From: Proteles cristata cristata
Taxonomy: Eukaryota; Chordata; Mammalia; Carnivora; Hyaenidae
Reading direction: 5' to 3'
DNA: 64,000 bases
Assembly: GCA_017311185.1 (NCBI GenBank)
Contig: JAESUZ010004802.1
Span: 1 to 64,000 of the forward strand
Positions 62,653 to 64,000 of this stretch are shown in pieces. A model generated the notes under the pieces. That model worked only from the letters and a program-made list of their open reading frames with translations, had not been told where the DNA came from and did not search any database. The translations under genes and the position numbers were made by a program. The number at the start of each line of letters is the position of its first letter. The stretch's first letter is position 1.

Positions 62653-62873
62653 GGGTGCCTGGGTGGCTCAGTCGGTTAAGCCTCCAACTTTGGCTCAGGT
62701 CATGATCTAACAGTTTGTGAGTTCAAGCCCCGTGTTGGGCTCTGTGCTGACAGCTCAGAGTCTAGAGCCTCCTTCAGATTCTGTGTCTCCCCTTCTCTCT
62801 GCCCCTCCCATGCTCATGCTCTATCTCTCTCTGTCTCTCAATAATAAATTTTTTAAAAATGTTAAAATTTTAA
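62653..62873 (+). mobile_element. Felid SINE
   Basis: GGGTGCCTGGGTGGCTCAGTCGG head, CAATAATAAATT tail. Flanks AAATCCTCTTTCTCCC (62636) and AAATCCTTTCCCTCCC (62875) resemble a target duplication. Confidence 0.9.
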
Positions 62874-63499
62874 GAAATCCTTTCCCTCCCATACTGTTTG
62901 GACTCCTCATAGAGCAAGTAGATTTTTGTCCTTTGGGTTTCAGCCTCCTTTGTAAAACAGAGTAGGGGGTACTGGTTAAAGAAATAGCCTTTGAATAAAG
63001 CAGAGCTGGTTTTGAGGATTTCCTTTGTCACTGTATTCATCAGTACTCTAGAAATTCAACTCAAACTACACTAATGCCACTTTCCCCAAAGAATGTATTC
63101 GTTTCCATAACCAAAAAATTCCAAAGATGACTGAATTCAGGTGTGGCTGGTCCAGAGCTTTGCCTTTTCTCACATCTGGATTCATTCCCAGGCCCCCAAA
63201 TGGGGCAATTTTACTCCAGCAGCTCAATGGGCCTACACCTGTCTATCTAGTTTCCCCAGTAGAAAGAGAGCCCCCTTTCTCCAGAACTCCAGAAAAAAAA
63301 TCCATAGCCGATGAATATCAGACTGAATTAAGTCAGATGCACTCTCAAATCCAGTCTCTTTAACTAGAGAATAAAATGAGCTAATTAGCCAGGTATGGAG
63401 CCAGATTGGGGGTTGAATGGGGGAGAGGCAGGCCTTCCCAGGGGCAGCTGGTACCAAAGAAAGTGAAATGCATGTGGAGTGAACAAAACCAGTAGATGT

Positions 63500-63680
63500 C
63501 TACCACCACAGCCAAATCCTGGCTGTATGACTAAGCAAGGGGCTTAATAACTCTGAGCTTTGGTTCCTTCATCTGTTAAAATGAGATATTCCATGGTATC
63601 TAACTCCTTTAGGATTAAGGAGGTAATACCTATGAGAGATTTAACAGGGTAAAGGTAGTAAAGAGTAGTTATTGCTCCTA
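63500..63680 (+). mobile_element. MIR
   Basis: AATCCTGGCTGTATGACT, then TTTGGTTCCTTCATCTGTTAAAATGAG, then AGGATTAAGGAGGTAATACC fit a sense MIR. Confidence 0.82.
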
Positions 63681-63834
63681 AGACAATTTTTGCTCATGTA
63701 CCCTGGCAAAATAACTTACTCATATCACAAGGTATCTCTTCTCCCCTGGAGAGAGCACAAGCTCCCTGTGGCCTAACAATGCTTATTGCATTCAGATCAT
63801 CTGGAGATATTGTTAAAATTCAGATTCTACAGGT

Positions 63835-64000
63835 GTTGGTGAGGATGTTGAGAGAAAGGAACCCTTGTGCACTGTTGACAGGAATGCAGACTGGTGTAGC
63901 CACTGTGGAAAACACTGCATGGAGGTCCTCCAAAAGCTACAAATAGAACTACCCTATGATCCAGTAATTGCCCTACTGGGTATTTACCCAAATGATACAA
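63835..64000 (+). mobile_element. LINE-1 ORF2 fragment running off the window
   Basis: Sense L1 sequence: GTGTTGGTGAGGATGTTGAG, then GGTGTAGCCACTGTGGAAAA, then TACCCTATGATCCAGTAATT. It continues past the right edge. Partial. Confidence 0.85.

Overview
This window is mammalian nuclear DNA, almost certainly from a cat-family carnivore (Felidae). Two observations support this. About 28 copies of the tRNA-Lys-derived carnivore SINE in its felid form (SINEC_Fc-like) are scattered through it on both strands. A young carnivore-type LINE-1 family is also present. There is no bacterial or viral gene organisation. The only protein-coding gene I can support is cerebellin-1 (CBLN1), on the + strand at 50844-52853.

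Layout. Positions 1-11756 are a stack of LINE-1 elements. An old + strand L1 (A) is interrupted by a - strand L1 (B). B is interrupted by a nearly full-length - strand L1 (C, 2572-9010) with a two-monomer 5' UTR and broken ORF1 and ORF2. A SINE and a 5'-truncated + strand L1 (D) follow. Positions 11757-43590 are intergenic: SINEs, ancient L1/L2/MIR pieces, a MER2-like and a MER5A-like DNA transposon, microsatellites, and a 5'-truncated L1 (E, 41978-42756) with a TCTA repeat at its 3' junction. From about 44780 to 57680 there are no SINEs and no recognisable young L1, and CBLN1 lies in this clean stretch. Its promoter is in a CpG island (about 49780-51110), the gene has three exons and the poly(A) signal is at 53686. 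A second CpG-rich segment without an obvious gene lies at 56220-56680. SINEs resume at 57680 and the window ends inside another L1 fragment.

Function. CBLN1 encodes a secreted C1q-family synaptic organiser. The reading frame is complete: 88 + 40 + 65 codons give 193 residues, with both introns in phase 0 and canonical GT-AG ends. Two RE1/REST-like motifs in intron 2, inverted CCAAT boxes with GC boxes upstream, and a short upstream ORF in the presumed leader suggest how it is controlled. The rest of the window is mobile-element history; several target-site duplications can be read directly and give an order of insertion.

I did not find a new multi-gene system. The most interesting items are the three-level nested L1, the repeated reuse of single target sites by SINEs, a SINE subfamily with diagnostic bases and near-perfect target duplications, the paired RE1-like sites in CBLN1, and the orphan CpG island downstream. 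Repeat family names come from recognition by eye, without a database search, and most repeat ends are good to about 10 bases.
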